Below are positions 22,554 to 33,128 of a stretch of 64,000 nt of DNA, one piece after another. The translations under genes were made by a program, and so were the position numbers. Location of the stretch: NCBI GenBank assembly GCA_025174535.1, contig JALBUN010000016.1, positions 62,001 to 126,000 on the forward strand. Reading direction: 5' to 3'. Under the pieces are notes generated by a model. That model ran no database searches. It saw nothing but the letters and a program-made list of their open reading frames with translations, and was not told where the DNA came from. Position 1 is the first letter of the stretch. Each line of letters starts with the position of its first letter. The stretch is from Cantharellus purpuraceus (Eukaryota; Basidiomycota; Agaricomycetes; Cantharellales; Hydnaceae).

Positions 22554-23334
22554 AGGAGTGCTATTGGTGTATGTAATGTCCTGGTATCAACAGCAACGAA
22601 CAGCTAGGCGTACAGCCATGAGGCTGAAAAGAGTTCGACCTGATAGCCAGTGATGTTTCGTCAGAAGGCTCGGCACATATCAACTTCATTCTACATAAGT
22701 ATCGCATTGAATGGAACTGTTTCATCGCCTGATCCCAATTATTCGGTCGAAGACTCGCAAACAAGATATACTTACCGATAACAACCGAGGGTAAACTAGC
22801 AGATTTGGACTGATGTTGCCAAAATCAGAGTTGATTCCTTGTCCGGAATGAAGTTCTTTTGTGCCATGTTGACAACAGCATGCGCATTTATCACTTTGAA
22901 AGTGGAATAATGCACGTATGCATGTGTATGATGATCCGTCCACCAGTCTCTGCTCACTCGTCATGAATGGTGGCGCCGGTAAATCCGTGAAATAAGACAA
23001 AAGCACATCGCAGAGAGATCCATTCCGGCGTCTGAAAGAAAGTTAGAAAATGATGGTTTCAGCCTCTAGCTCCTGGAGATCTGATATTGGACCATAACGA
23101 ATAGAGAGTTGTAAGTACACTGATTTCTCATCAAGAGGCTGGAGTGATGTGTAGAGAAAATTTGTGATGTCTGTGACTCCAGGGCACGCCAGGCCAAAGA
23201 GAACCGCGCCCGCACGATGGTCTCCGAGCTCACATGTGATCCTTTGCCTCCAGTGACAGGCGTCGTGGTGATGACAGCACTGCCCTCTATTATTCACATG
23301 CGGAATCTTCTGACATAGAAGCCGAAGCACAGAG

Positions 23335-23514
23335 TTTTGATAGATGGTCCATGGCAGCAGTGGGTGAAGCGACTGACTAGGCGGCCTGATATGAGGGCTC
23401 AGCTGAGGAAGCAGAAGCATAGAATTTTGATAGATCGTCCATGGCAGCAGTGGGTGGAGCTGCTGACTAGGCGGCCTGATATGAGGGCGTTCAACTTGTT
23501 CTTGTTGGCTGCAA
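23335..23514 (+). repeat. Two tandem 90-bp units (30 codons each), unit B
   Basis: The sequence around tttgatagatggtccatgg repeats with a period of 90 bp (23335 and 23425). In one plus frame it reads LIDxPWQQWVxxLTRRPDMR twice. The same doubled arrangement is present at 38691-38870, so the duplication is older than the split of units B and C. Confidence 0.8.
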
Positions 23515-23570
23515 TGGCTCACGACTCTCGGCTAGCAGAGTAGTCCAAGCTTCAAGTGTGAACTCACCGT

Positions 23571-23813
23571 GTGCACACAGCCAGGCGCCAGGGACTCGCG
23601 AGTCGCCACTTCCCGGTTTCAAAGTTTGCTTTACAGAAGCGCTGCTGCTTATTCAGCATGATGATCCGATCGGTTCCGTTCGAGCTACATTCATGTGAGG
23701 TTTCCGTTGAACATTACAGGGTAACAAAGGTGAGTTTGCGTAGGCGTTGCATGGTATGTGCAACACGGTATAAGTCTTATCGTCCCCGTTATTGTAATCG
23801 GATGTAGATGTAA
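23571..23813 (+). repeat. Duplicated intergenic segment, copy in unit B
   Basis: Shared with 38903-39175 in the same orientation and with 13732-13995 in inverse orientation. It contains the peptide-like reading LQKRCCLFSMMIRSVPFELH. It ends at the insertion point of the Copia nest. Confidence 0.7.
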
Positions 23814-23818
23814 AAGTA
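23814..23818. other. Left target-site duplication (GTAGA) of the 8.7-kb Copia nest
   Basis: GTAGA here and at 32523-32527 flank the element. The paralogous empty site near 39174-39178 reads GCAGA within otherwise matching flanks. Confidence 0.85.
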
Positions 23819-24041
23819 ATCACGCGGCTATGGAGATACTCAGTGTCTGGTAAGAACACTCTGGAATATTGAATAGTACCTATGGAGATACTGTACTACG
23901 TAAGTCAATGTGAAATGAATTGAGAATGGATGCTCACCTCAGTGTCTGGTAAGAACACTGAGGTGTTACATGAGTCAGTCACACCTGTATAGCTGGTGTG
24001 AGTCACGTGTGTTCTAGCTTACTAGCGCCATTGCCTCAAGA
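23819..24041 (-). repeat. Copia nest 3' LTR
   Basis: 223 bp, beginning TGTAAAAGTAATCA on the plus strand and ending at the purine-tract complement (CTCCCCCTT). Within it, CTCAGTGTCTGGTAAGAACA occurs twice. The minus-strand terminus reads TCTTGAGG, against TGTTGAGG in the 5' LTR. Confidence 0.85.
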
Positions 24042-24794
24042 CTCCCCCTTAAGCTGAACGCAGCCCAACAGAGTGACATAGGTGTGTCAGCTGCGGGGCT
24101 GGCAATGCCTTTGTGAGCATGTCAGCTGGCATGTCTGAACTAGGGCAGTAATAGATGGCGATAAGATCGCATTCAGCTATGTCCCAGATGAAATGGTAGC
24201 ATATATCCATATGCTTCATGTGTGCATGGAAATGGTTGTTCTTTGAGACAGATATGGCTGACTGATTGTCACAGTAGAATGTGATTGGCTGTGTGAGAGG
24301 TCAGGCAATTTCAGCAAGAGACATGTATCCAGAGGGCCTCCTTTGCTGTGTGGCAGCTATGTACTCAGCCTCTGTCATAGATAGTGCAATGATGGATTGT
24401 TTCTTTGAGCTCCATGAGATGGCCCCTCCATCAATAGTGAATATGTAGCCTGAGATTGAGTAGCAGTGGTACTGTGAGGCACCATCCACATCTGAGAAAC
24501 CTTTGAGACCAATCCAATCCTGCTTTTCATTGACAGCCCAGTTCCAGTGACCTCCAGCTCCTATTACGAGCTTCTGGTCTCCTCACGGCTTAGTCCCTGC
24601 TTGAACCTGTGGATCACATCTCACAAATTTCCAGCTATAGTCATGTCATCTACATCGGCAGCAATAAATAGCAAGTCAGCCCCTTCATGCTTATAGAATA
24701 CTGCATGTTCAACATGGCATTGCTTGAAGTTGAGTCTACTCATGATCTGACAGAGAAGCTCATACCATTTGCATCCAGCTTGTCTCAAACCATA
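24042..24794 (-). pseudogene. Copia RT/RNase H remnant
   Basis: Minus-strand fragments include the RT phrase GLRQAGCKWYELL, the degraded catalytic ADVDD, and RNase H parts ISWSSKKQSIIALSMTEAEY and CDNQSAISVSKNNHFHAHMK, ending near DMLTKALP. Stops and an internal deletion separate the RT and RNase H parts. The MITE copy 2 is inserted directly upstream, inside YGLRQAG. Confidence 0.75.
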
Positions 24795-25432
24795 GACGCT
24801 TATTCAGAAATACAACAAATACGTATGTACAACCTATTTTCCTCAAATTTTATACAATACACTTCAATTCAAACTTATTTTCATATTTCAACATGATTCT
24901 CAAATTTTACACAATATACTAGATTAAAACATATTTTGATATTTTGGCATAATTCTCAAAAATAATTCTTTTTTTCCTGATTTAGTGGTGGCAACTCTCT
25001 TGAAGGAACATCCAAATATCATTGATTCTTTCTTATACAATACTTGTAACATAATTTGAACTATCTTTAATCCCCACCTGGTATTTGTATATCTAAATAC
25101 CCTATATAATACCAATTATATTCATATATACATTCCTATTATATCCATGTAAATAATTATGTTCATCTCAACCAAATATCTTATCTTTTAAAGTTTATTA
25201 AAATATAGAATATATGTTTATATTTATGAAAATTTCACACATCCGAAATCTTTTAAGATATCCAAATTGTAACTCCCTGGCTTTATGTATCATTGAAATC
25301 CTGATGTATATCTCCTATACATCAGAATATTGTATACTGACATGATTCCGAACAAGCGTCTAAGTGTATTGTGTAAAATTTGAGGAAAATAGGTTGTATA
25401 TACGGATTTGTTGTATTTCTGAACAAGTGTCT
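24795..25432. mobile_element. MITE-like AT-rich element, copy 2, with a hybrid right end
   Basis: 24795-25360 matches copy 1 (6841-7380), with the same GACGCTT.TTCAGAA inverted ends and about 25 extra bases near 25110. It is followed by 72 bp (25361-25432) that are the reverse complement of its own left end, giving a second terminal GAACAAGTGTC. No clear target duplication is seen. Confidence 0.75.
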
Positions 25433-25840
25433 CAGGCAAAGGGACCAAATACCCTTGGAATGGGATACCATATGGAGACAGATCACTAAGACAATAAGGA
25501 GTATTTGTTGTGGATGCTGACTCAGGGTTGATTTACCTTCAGAGCCATAGGGAAGATGGTATTGGTGGACATTTCTATTGTTCTTTTATATGACTCACCC
25601 CTGTTTCATCTTTTAATTCATTCATACACGATTTACTCATCCTTGTTCTATTTTTGGTTCTTTTATTACTCATCACCTTCTATTCTTACAAAGATTACCC
25701 CTATCTGTCATTTCATTTCTCCATGATTTCCCCATTAGTAGTTCAACTTCACATGCTTCGTCAGTTGGCTTGATCAGCATTTCTTGCATCATATTGCATC
25801 ATTTGCTCCTCATATTGTGTCATTGTGCCCTGGGGATTTG

Positions 25841-25850
25841 TATATAAAAG
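25841..25850 (+). promoter_or_regulatory. TATA element of the Gypsy 5' LTR
   Basis: TATATAAAAG followed by an unstructured leader about 500 bp before the protease region. This position fits an LTR promoter. The region 25433-26340 has no coding frame. Confidence 0.5.
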
Positions 25851-26388
25851 GGTGCTAGTTTTTGCCTTTGGAATCAATCAACAAGTTTTCAGCCAACGCT
25901 CTAAGTCAAAGTCCACACTCTAAGTCTATGCTCTACGCTCTACATCACAATCCATCAGCTCTACACTGAGGTAAAGCACCTTGGTTCAACGATCAGATTT
26001 CCCTCTGCCACCCAGAGGTCACATCTCCTGAAACCAGCTTTTGCATACCTCCCAACTGGGCTCCCCATTGTCATCCAGTCACAGAGCATGATCAACCATC
26101 TGGACCATCCTTTTTGCTCCCCATTCTCCTCCAACCACAGAGCACTATTACACTTTCCTATTACTCAGTGCTGCCCCTACCTCTTGACCTGATTGTTCTT
26201 TGGCATGCTGAACAACTGTGTTATACACCATCTGTTTGCTAGGACCATTGTGCGCAGGCTTATAGGATCTATTCCATAAGCAAACTGACAACGTAAAGGA
26301 ACAAGCTTACAAGAAGATGCTTACCCTGATGTTATGATAGCTCTGGAACATAATGCATTGAAGCTGAAAGACTTTCATTGTATAGTGC

Positions 26389-28400
26389 CAAAAGCAGTTA
26401 TTGTTGAATGTAAAGTGAACAGGCCTAAGGCTTTATTGGATAGCAGTTCCCTATCAGATTTTATTTCCACTACATTAGTAGATCAATTGAAATAATCTGC
26501 TCACCTTGCAAAGCCAATTACTTGTCAAATGGCAGCTCCAGGATCACGTACAATGATCACCAGTCCAGTCGAACCTCTCTTTGCCTATCAGGGTATAGAG
26601 GAAATATGGCGTTTTGATGTGATTAATCTGGAAAATCACGATGTCATACTAGGGACACCATTCCTGTGGCAACATAAAATTATATTAGCATTCAACCCAG
26701 CTAAGATAGCTGTTGGAAGCCAAAAAGCCTTACCAATAAGTGGTGAAGGCATTGCAAAAATTTCCAGTCTCACAGCAGACCTATTAGAAGAAGGGTTACA
26801 GACTTTGCGTGAACAACTTAGAATGGAGTCAATGGACCTTTGTGTTGCTGCTGAAGACATGCTGTTACCACCACTGCACGCAATCAATCATAAGATTCCA
26901 ATTATGGATGAGAAAAAGGTATACTCTTACTGTCCCTCATGATGCCTGGAAGCACTTAAACCCCTGTGGAGGGTAAAAAGAGTTAAATACCTTAAATCAG
27001 GATGTTGGGAATATGCTGTGGGACACAATGCTATTCCCATGTTGCTCATTAATAAAAAACTGGCACCTGATGGAACTCCACATTTGAGAACTGTTTTTGA
27101 TGATAGGGAGCATAATGCAAATATGAAGAAAATGGCTAGTCCATTACCAGATCAGCAAGCCATTTTAATGAATGTTTGTAGGCACCCTTACCAATCTCTC
27201 ATAGATGGAAAGGACACCTATGAATCATGCTGAGTAGACCCTGGTGATATTTGGAAAACATTATTTAACACACCAGATGGAACAATGATTAGCAATGTGA
27301 TGCAGCAAGGCGATTGCAATGCACCGATTACATACCAAATGTTAATGAACCACCTTTTCAGCACATATATTGGTGTGTTCATGGACATCTACCTGGATGA
27401 TATTGTTATCTACTCAGATACAATAAAAGACCATCTACAACATTGTAGAACTGTGCTAGATATTTTGCACCATGAAAGCTATACTTATCTACACCAGATA
27501 AGCTCCAATTTTTCACTACAGAACTACAAATCCTAGGACATATTGTCGATGAGAAAGGGATTGTCATGGACCCAAATAAAGTGGATGACATAGGCAAATG
27601 GAAAGTACCTACCAATAAGAATCTTTTGCTACAGTTTGTAGGAGCTGCAGGTTACCTCACGGAAAACTGTCCAAACCCATGCTTGGATAGTGGAGTGTTG
27701 AGCACATTGATGGGTTCTACAAAGGTGTGGCACTGGGGACCTACACAACAACAAGCTTTTGAGTCTGTCAAACATACAATTCAACAATATAGAGACTCAC
27801 ACTGTGTACTGATTGATTACACTGTGAACTTTTCAGATAAACCTGTGAGTTTAACAATTGATGCTTGCCAGACCAGGGGAGGTGTTATTACCCAAGGAAC
27901 ACTGCCACATATAAAAATGTGCTCACATTTTGGTCTGGTAAATTTAATCCAGCTCAGCAAAGCTATCCTGTGCATGAGAGAGAATTACTTTCCATTATAG
28001 AGTCATTGAGGCGATACAGATACCTTTTGATGGGTATTGCCTTTGACATCTATACGGATCACAAACCGATAGAGTCCCTGATGATGCAACATAATCTATC
28101 AGCAAGACAACAAAGATGGCTGGATATACTGAGTGACCTTACCTTTGAAATAAATGTATTTGCAGATGCATTGTCACGAATATATAGTAATGATCCTGTA
28201 GATATGGTAAGAGCAGATTCAGAACATGTTAATGAAGGGGATGAACCTACAAAGCCCATGTCACTGCAATCATTGACTAGACCATTAGTTACTGGTGATG
28301 AAGCGAGAACTGAGTTAAACATACAGCTTGCTGCTATACAGGACTATGGAGATGATGCAACGATGCATCAAAGCACATGGGTCCGTACGTGTCATGTATG
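26389..28400 (+). pseudogene. Gypsy protease, reverse transcriptase and RNase H, decayed
   Basis: The protease has LLDSSSLSDFIS where the active site should be D-S-G, so its glycine is replaced by serine. Then follow ENHDVILGTPFLW, RT with TVFDDREHN, the catalytic IYLDDIVIYSD (near 27390), and RNase H with LLSIIESLRRYRYLL, IYTDHKPIESLM and ADALSRIYS. Stops occur at several points (for example 27230 and 27534), and part of the sequence before ADALSR is deleted. A gag upstream is not visible; only about 350 bp separate the leader from the protease. Confidence 0.8.
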
Positions 28401-28519
28401 AGATGAAGGGACTGCAGGAGTTGCAGTGCTGCCAACGAGTGAAACTGCGTGAGTGCAACTGATGGAAGAAAAGGCACAATGGCCACAGAAATCAGTACCA
28501 CACAAAAAGACACAGAAAA

Positions 28520-30440
28520 ATGAAACATACGATGTGGCAGGTAGTCACAGACACAAGAAACCACATGCATGACATACTACTTGATCGTGATGGAACTGAT
28601 CAATGCAATGGTGAAATAGATACACATCAATATGAACACATTGATACAAGCACTGGCCCTGCAGATGAGCATCTGATTATCCCTGTGCTTGATACTGTAT
28701 ATCAAATGCCAAATTTTGGAGACATTGTCTCTATGATGAACCTGGCAATTAATTTCCATAGCTGTTTGAAGTCTGTATACATGTCTGATCAGTTCTTTAA
28801 GAGAATTTCTGAAGAGCCAGGTGGCTATCCAGGCTTAACTGTATGCAATGGGTTGTATTACTTAAACAAACAAGGGGTCGAAGTCTTATGCATCCCTGAT
28901 GCAAAGATCAATGATGTTTCTATCTGGGAAACACTCATCTCTCATGCACATTTGCTCCTGGAACATTTATCAGGAAGAAAAACATTCCACTATCTGAGAG
29001 GACATGTTTGGTGGCCAGGAATACACCAGGACATCATAGACTATTGCCAATCATGCCATATTTGTGCTACAAATAAGGCAAGTAATCAAAAGCCGATGGG
29101 AAAGTTAAAACCACTACCAGTACCACACAGATGTTGGCAACAAGTCGGTGTTGATTTTGTGGGACCATTACCGGGCTCATCGAACTGACATGGCGAATTT
29201 GATATGATTTGCATCATTATCGATCACCTATTGTCAATGGTACACCTTGTACCCTCACGTAGCACATTCTGTGCTAGAGATATTGCAGTGCTCATGGTCA
29301 AGAATGTATACAAGCTACATGGACCTCCCAAAATCATTGTCAGTGATAGAGATTCTCTATTCACCAGTGGTTATTGGGACCATGTGCATAAAATGCTGCA
29401 GACACAGTTATGTATGTCCACTGTATTTCATCCTCAAACCGATGGTGCTACTGAACATGCCAATAGAACTATTACACAGATGCTTTGAATTGCAGTATCT
29501 CCCAACCAAAAAGACTGGGTACACATGTTACCAGGCATTGAATTTGGATTTAATCATGCACACTCCAAAATAATGGAGTACTCTCCTTTCTTTTTAAATT
29601 ATGGAAGTATCCCTGCTCCTTTTCTATGGGGACCATCCTTAGATATATTACCAGGAGTCAAACACTTTATGCAACAGTTGCGTGATGGTCTTGTTTGTGC
29701 TCACGATGCAATTATAACGCAATGTGCTAAACAAACTTTCTATGCCAATAAACGACACCACAATGTTCCTTTTGAAGTAGGAGACTTGGTTTATCTCTCC
29801 ACAGAGAGCCTCAGCCTTGCAAAAGGGAGAGCATGAAAGTTAGTTCCCAAATATATTGGGCCATACAGCATACTGAGTGAAGTAGTGCCTAAGACTATGT
29901 TTAGATTGGCCTTACCCCCTGATTTGCTAAGCAGAGGGGTTCACGCTGTATTTCATGCCAGTCTTCTCCAAATTCACATTCCAAATGATGACCATCGCTT
30001 TCCAGGATGATCTTATCAACAAGTAACAGACTTAGGCAACATACAGATGGAGCACCAAAGCAGGTGTATTATATCCCACTTTGGGAGAGGTCAACATGCA
30101 TGGTTCGAAGTAGAATGGGTATCAGGAGATAAGTCCTGGCTACCTTATTAAGATGTTAAACACCCAACAGCGTTGGAAGCTTACTTAGAAAATCTTGGTC
30201 CTACAGACATCAACAGGCTGCCAAGTGGAACAGGTTTACCACTGAATGAGGTACTTGATCAGGTGGATTTTCCTGAGCTGCTGATTGATTCAGATGAGCA
30301 GGGATACACAGATATAGCAACTATGTGCCTTATGGAGCATGACTGTCCAAACTTAAGAAATCATTTTGCAAGACGTTGCAATCAATTGCATTTTGCATAT
30401 ATGGCCCCTGAATCTGATCATCTCCTCACCAATTTCTAAA
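28520..30440 (+). pseudogene. Gypsy integrase with chromodomain-like C-terminus, decayed
   Basis: The N-terminal zinc-binding region runs HAHLLLEHLSGRKTFHYL to CQSCHICA. The catalytic core keeps the first Asp (GVDFVGPLPG), the second (VSDRDSLFTSGYW) and the Glu (GATEHANRTI). After that come GDLVYLSTESLSL, a GPYSIL box and FEVEWVSGDKSWLPY, which resembles the chromodomain-like tail of fungal Gypsy integrases. Frame breaks occur near 29190, 29488, 29837 and 30008. Confidence 0.8.
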
Positions 30441-30454
30441 AACATCTTATATGC

Positions 30455-31410
30455 TTGAACAACACTGCGCTTACCTCCTCAACTGTCCCTGGCATGCCAC
30501 CAGATGGATATGAGGCATGGGTCATAGCAAATGGCCAACCGAAAGACATCTATGACACATGTGCAAAACTGGCTCTATCCACACAGTCTGGGAACACATA
30601 TGCCAATCCTAATGGCAATGTACATTGGATGCCCAACAACCTGATCCCCACAATGATTCAGCCGCCTCCACAGCCATATGCTTATCACACCTACATGCAG
30701 CACCCTCTAATGGAGGCACCATGATGACAACAGATGATCACTTCAAGTTGCTTCAGAAGTGTTGTGACTTTGACCGAGATCTACTTAAGGAGGACAAGGA
30801 GCATGGGTACCAATTTAGGACCTTCCATGGCAATACACGTGAACGTTTTGGAGGCCATCCTTGGCTTAATTGCAAATACAGGCCTTATCCAAGAGATATG
30901 CCGAGATGCCCCCTTGCCATAGAAGACACTCCACACAGTGACAGTGAACATGACAATGAACTTAACAGCAACTCCCTCACTGCTTTACTCAAGCAAACTA
31001 AGGAGAAGTTGCATGCTGCTCAGGATGCAATGAACACATCCAAGGAGCATAAGAAAAAGAGGATTGAGGACCTTGAAAAGGCCCTTGCAGAGGCGAAGAA
31101 AGGTATCACTGATACAGATTCCAGTAAGACTTCATCAACTTATCATTCATTACACCCTGGAATGAAAGTATTTGCCCATGCTCTGGCAGCAATTTATAGG
31201 TACGCTGCAGAACAACCACCTTGAGGCCCCGCCCAAGGCCACCATGCAGCAAGGCATACCAATGGGCCAACCACAGCTAATGCTCGAGGCCCCAATGCTG
31301 GTTCCTACGGTGAGTGATATTAACATGTTACAAACCCCACTCAGCATGCACCACAATGGCACGGTGAATGAGGGATCTTCTGATCTTAACGAGTTGAATT
31401 TCTTCCTCTA
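30455..31410 (+). CDS. Extra ORF pair downstream of Gypsy integrase, function unknown
   Basis: Two overlapping open frames follow the integrase. The first is Pro/Asn-rich (residues such as GNVHWMPNNLIPTMIQPPP). The second starts near 30721 in another frame with a Met-Met-Thr stretch and runs for about 165 codons. It includes a charged coiled-coil part (SNSLTALLKQTKEKLHAA, then KKKRIEDLEKALAEAKKG). They could be Gag-like parts placed 3', a third element ORF, or captured host sequence. I do not recognise a domain. Confidence 0.4.
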
Positions 31411-32285
31411 AAAAGAGGATATTATGTTGATTTTGCCTTGTAACTCAACCCACAGTGCAAAAGGCCTGCCAAATGTTTCCTCAAGTAAGCTTCCAATGAT
31501 GGCCTCAGGCTTCATTTTGATCTGAGCTTGTCTTGCTGACAGTGATATTGCATTGATGAGTGCTCGGTATGATTTTGGGAGTGATCCGAGGATTAGAGTG
31601 ATGAGTTCATCATCTGTAAGATCTGCTTCCATTCCTGCAAGCTGTTCCTGCATGCACATCAATGTTTCCAGGTGCGCCATGCGTATATCGGCCTGCCGGC
31701 GCTCGCGCAGCGGACACGGGAACGCGTGCGGCTGGCGCAGACGTGCATGGGGTATTGGCAGCTGTTACCTGTCCCCGTCGTGGATGGGCAGGAGATTGAG
31801 GGGCAGAATGAGACTGTGACGTTGAAGGCGTGTGTACATTGGAGTCGTCTTCACAATTCATTTCATACATGTGGCAGCATATGTCCACTTTGACTGTGAG
31901 TGACATGTTCTCATGTTTGGCGCATACTGCACTCCAGAGATCCTTCACAGTTGCCAACTTCCTGACCTCTATCAAGAGTGCATCTGGAATTGTTGTATAA
32001 ATCTATGCCTTTATCAGTGCTTCGCACTGATAATAGTCATCCCAACATCTCTCAGCCTTTTCATAGGCTTCCTCATCCAATTCAGTGATGACAGTGTCAT
32101 CATCATATGCTGGGAGCAGGTCTGGCACTCTAACTGTGCCATTCAGATGTCACATCACCCCTTTATTTGACTTGAGTGTAGCTAGCATCTGGGTTTACCA
32201 TGTGACCCAGTTTGACCCACCCCAGGCAAGCTTGGGAACCACAAAACCTTTTGCTCCATTGTTGTTATCAGTGGGGCCCATAACC
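31408..32285 (-). pseudogene. Copia gag remnant, interrupted by a GC-rich insertion
   Basis: Minus-strand Gag pieces run from EVRKLATVKDLWSAVCAKH through HMYEMNCEDDSNV and, after the insertion at 31681-31837, HLETLMCMQEQLAGME and ELITLILGSLPKSYRALINA. These are typical UBN2-type Copia Gag blocks. The upstream part (32000-32285) is degraded. The reading ends at 31408, where the Gypsy element joins. Confidence 0.75.
31681..31837 (+). other. GC-rich, coding-like insertion inside Copia gag
   Basis: About 157 bp rich in CpG interrupt a CpG-poor gag at a fixed point (between SNV and HLETL). On the plus strand one frame is open and protein-like (RVRLAQTCMGYWQLLPVPVV, then DGQEIEGQNETVTLKA). Both edges carry a GCGTRT-like phrase. 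The source is unknown; it could be filler DNA copied from a host gene. Confidence 0.5.
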
Positions 32286-32522
32286 TGTAAAAGTAATCAT
32301 GCAGCTATGGAGATACTCAGTGTCTGGTAAGAACACTCTGGAATAATATTGGATAGTACCTATGGAGATACTGTACTACTGTAAGTCAATGTGAAATGAA
32401 TTGAGAATGGATGCTCACCTCAGTGTCTGGTAAGAACACTGAGGTGTTACATGAGTCAGTCACACCTGTATAGCTGGTGTGAGTCACATGTGTTCTAGCT
32501 TACTAGCGCCATTGCCTCAACA
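32286..32522 (-). repeat. Copia nest 5' LTR
   Basis: 237 bp, beginning TGTAAAAGTAATCA on the plus strand next to the primer-site complement GGGCCCATAACC, and ending CCTCAACA before the GTAGA duplication. It differs from the 3' LTR by small indels and several substitutions. Confidence 0.85.
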
Positions 32523-32582
32523 GTAGATACTCAGCAGGTGCTTAACAACTAGTAGGTTCAGGCGGTGAGCTGGATCTCAAGT

Positions 32583-32742
32583 CTGGAGTTCACGGATAAA
32601 GGCGTGATGTATTAGCTATTAGAGATATAGACTATCACACTATGCATACCTGGAATTCACGGATAAAGGCGTGATGTATTAGCTATTAGAGATATAGACT
32701 ATCACACTATGCATACCTGGAATTCACGGATAAAGGCGTGAA
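32583..32742. repeat. 67-bp tandem repeat, 2.4 copies, inside a palindrome
   Basis: Units start at 32583, 32650 and 32717 with CTGGARTTCACGGATAAAGG. The left edge has CTGGAGTTCAC and the right edge GTGAACTCCAG, perfect 11-bp inverted arms. The array is part of an about 310-bp insertion (32541-32850) that the paralogous region at 39190 lacks, with GTGCT on both sides. Confidence 0.8.
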
Positions 32743-32850
32743 CTCCAGCAGGCGCCCGAAAGAAAACGTTTGTATACCCCGCCGAACCGTGGATCCATAT
32801 GCGTCCACATTGAGGGCGAGTCGCTTCATAGTAAAACTCTCGTCAGTGCT

Positions 32851-33128
32851 CGTCCTGGAGACAGCGGGAAACCATCCCAGATTATGTATGCACCCACTCA
32901 GGCCTGGATTCTGACAAGGTCTATATGGTTTCTCTGTGATAGAGTTACAGGAAGAGTATTCTGCATGGTCGAGGTGCACGTCAGGGTGAATCGAGGCACA
33001 GCTGGTGTCTGGGACGTATTCGGTTCTGAGACGCATCTGTCTGTCCTCATATTTTTTGCCTGCACGCTTTACAGCACTCCGGTGCGCCGCTCACCCAGCT
33101 TCAAGATTGATCATCCTCTCATTCCCAC
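32851..33128 (+). repeat. Duplicated segment, copy in unit B (partner 39196-39470)
   Basis: Nearly identical to 39196-39470 (shared GACAGCGGGAAACCATCCCA). The match ends at 33128, where P450 exon 2 begins in this copy and unrelated sequence begins in the other. Confidence 0.75.

Larger units (their letters stand above)
25560..31436 (+). mobile_element. Ty3/Gypsy element inserted in the Copia nest
   Basis: Plus-strand order is a promoter or 5' LTR region, protease, RT, RNase H, integrase with zinc-binding domain, chromodomain-like end, and an extra 3' ORF. Many stops and frame breaks occur. The boundaries are approximate. A purine run (AAAAAGAGGA near 31410) precedes the return to Copia gag, but no 3' LTR copy can be seen. 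The whole element has few CpG dinucleotides. Confidence 0.75.
23819..32522 (-). mobile_element. Ty1/Copia element with nested insertions (8704 bp)
   Basis: Bounded by LTRs at 23819-24041 and 32286-32522, with GTAGA target duplications. On the minus strand the order is 5' LTR, primer site (GGTTATGGGCCC directly below 32286), gag remnant, then foreign DNA (the Gypsy and MITE insertions), then RT/RNase H, a purine tract (AAGGGGGAG) and 3' LTR. Protease and integrase are not seen; they were lost when the Gypsy element entered or through later deletion. The coding remnants are badly decayed. Confidence 0.85.

Noticed and set aside
25361..25432. Start of another Copia LTR
   Set aside because: It is the reverse complement of the MITE left end, not LTR sequence.
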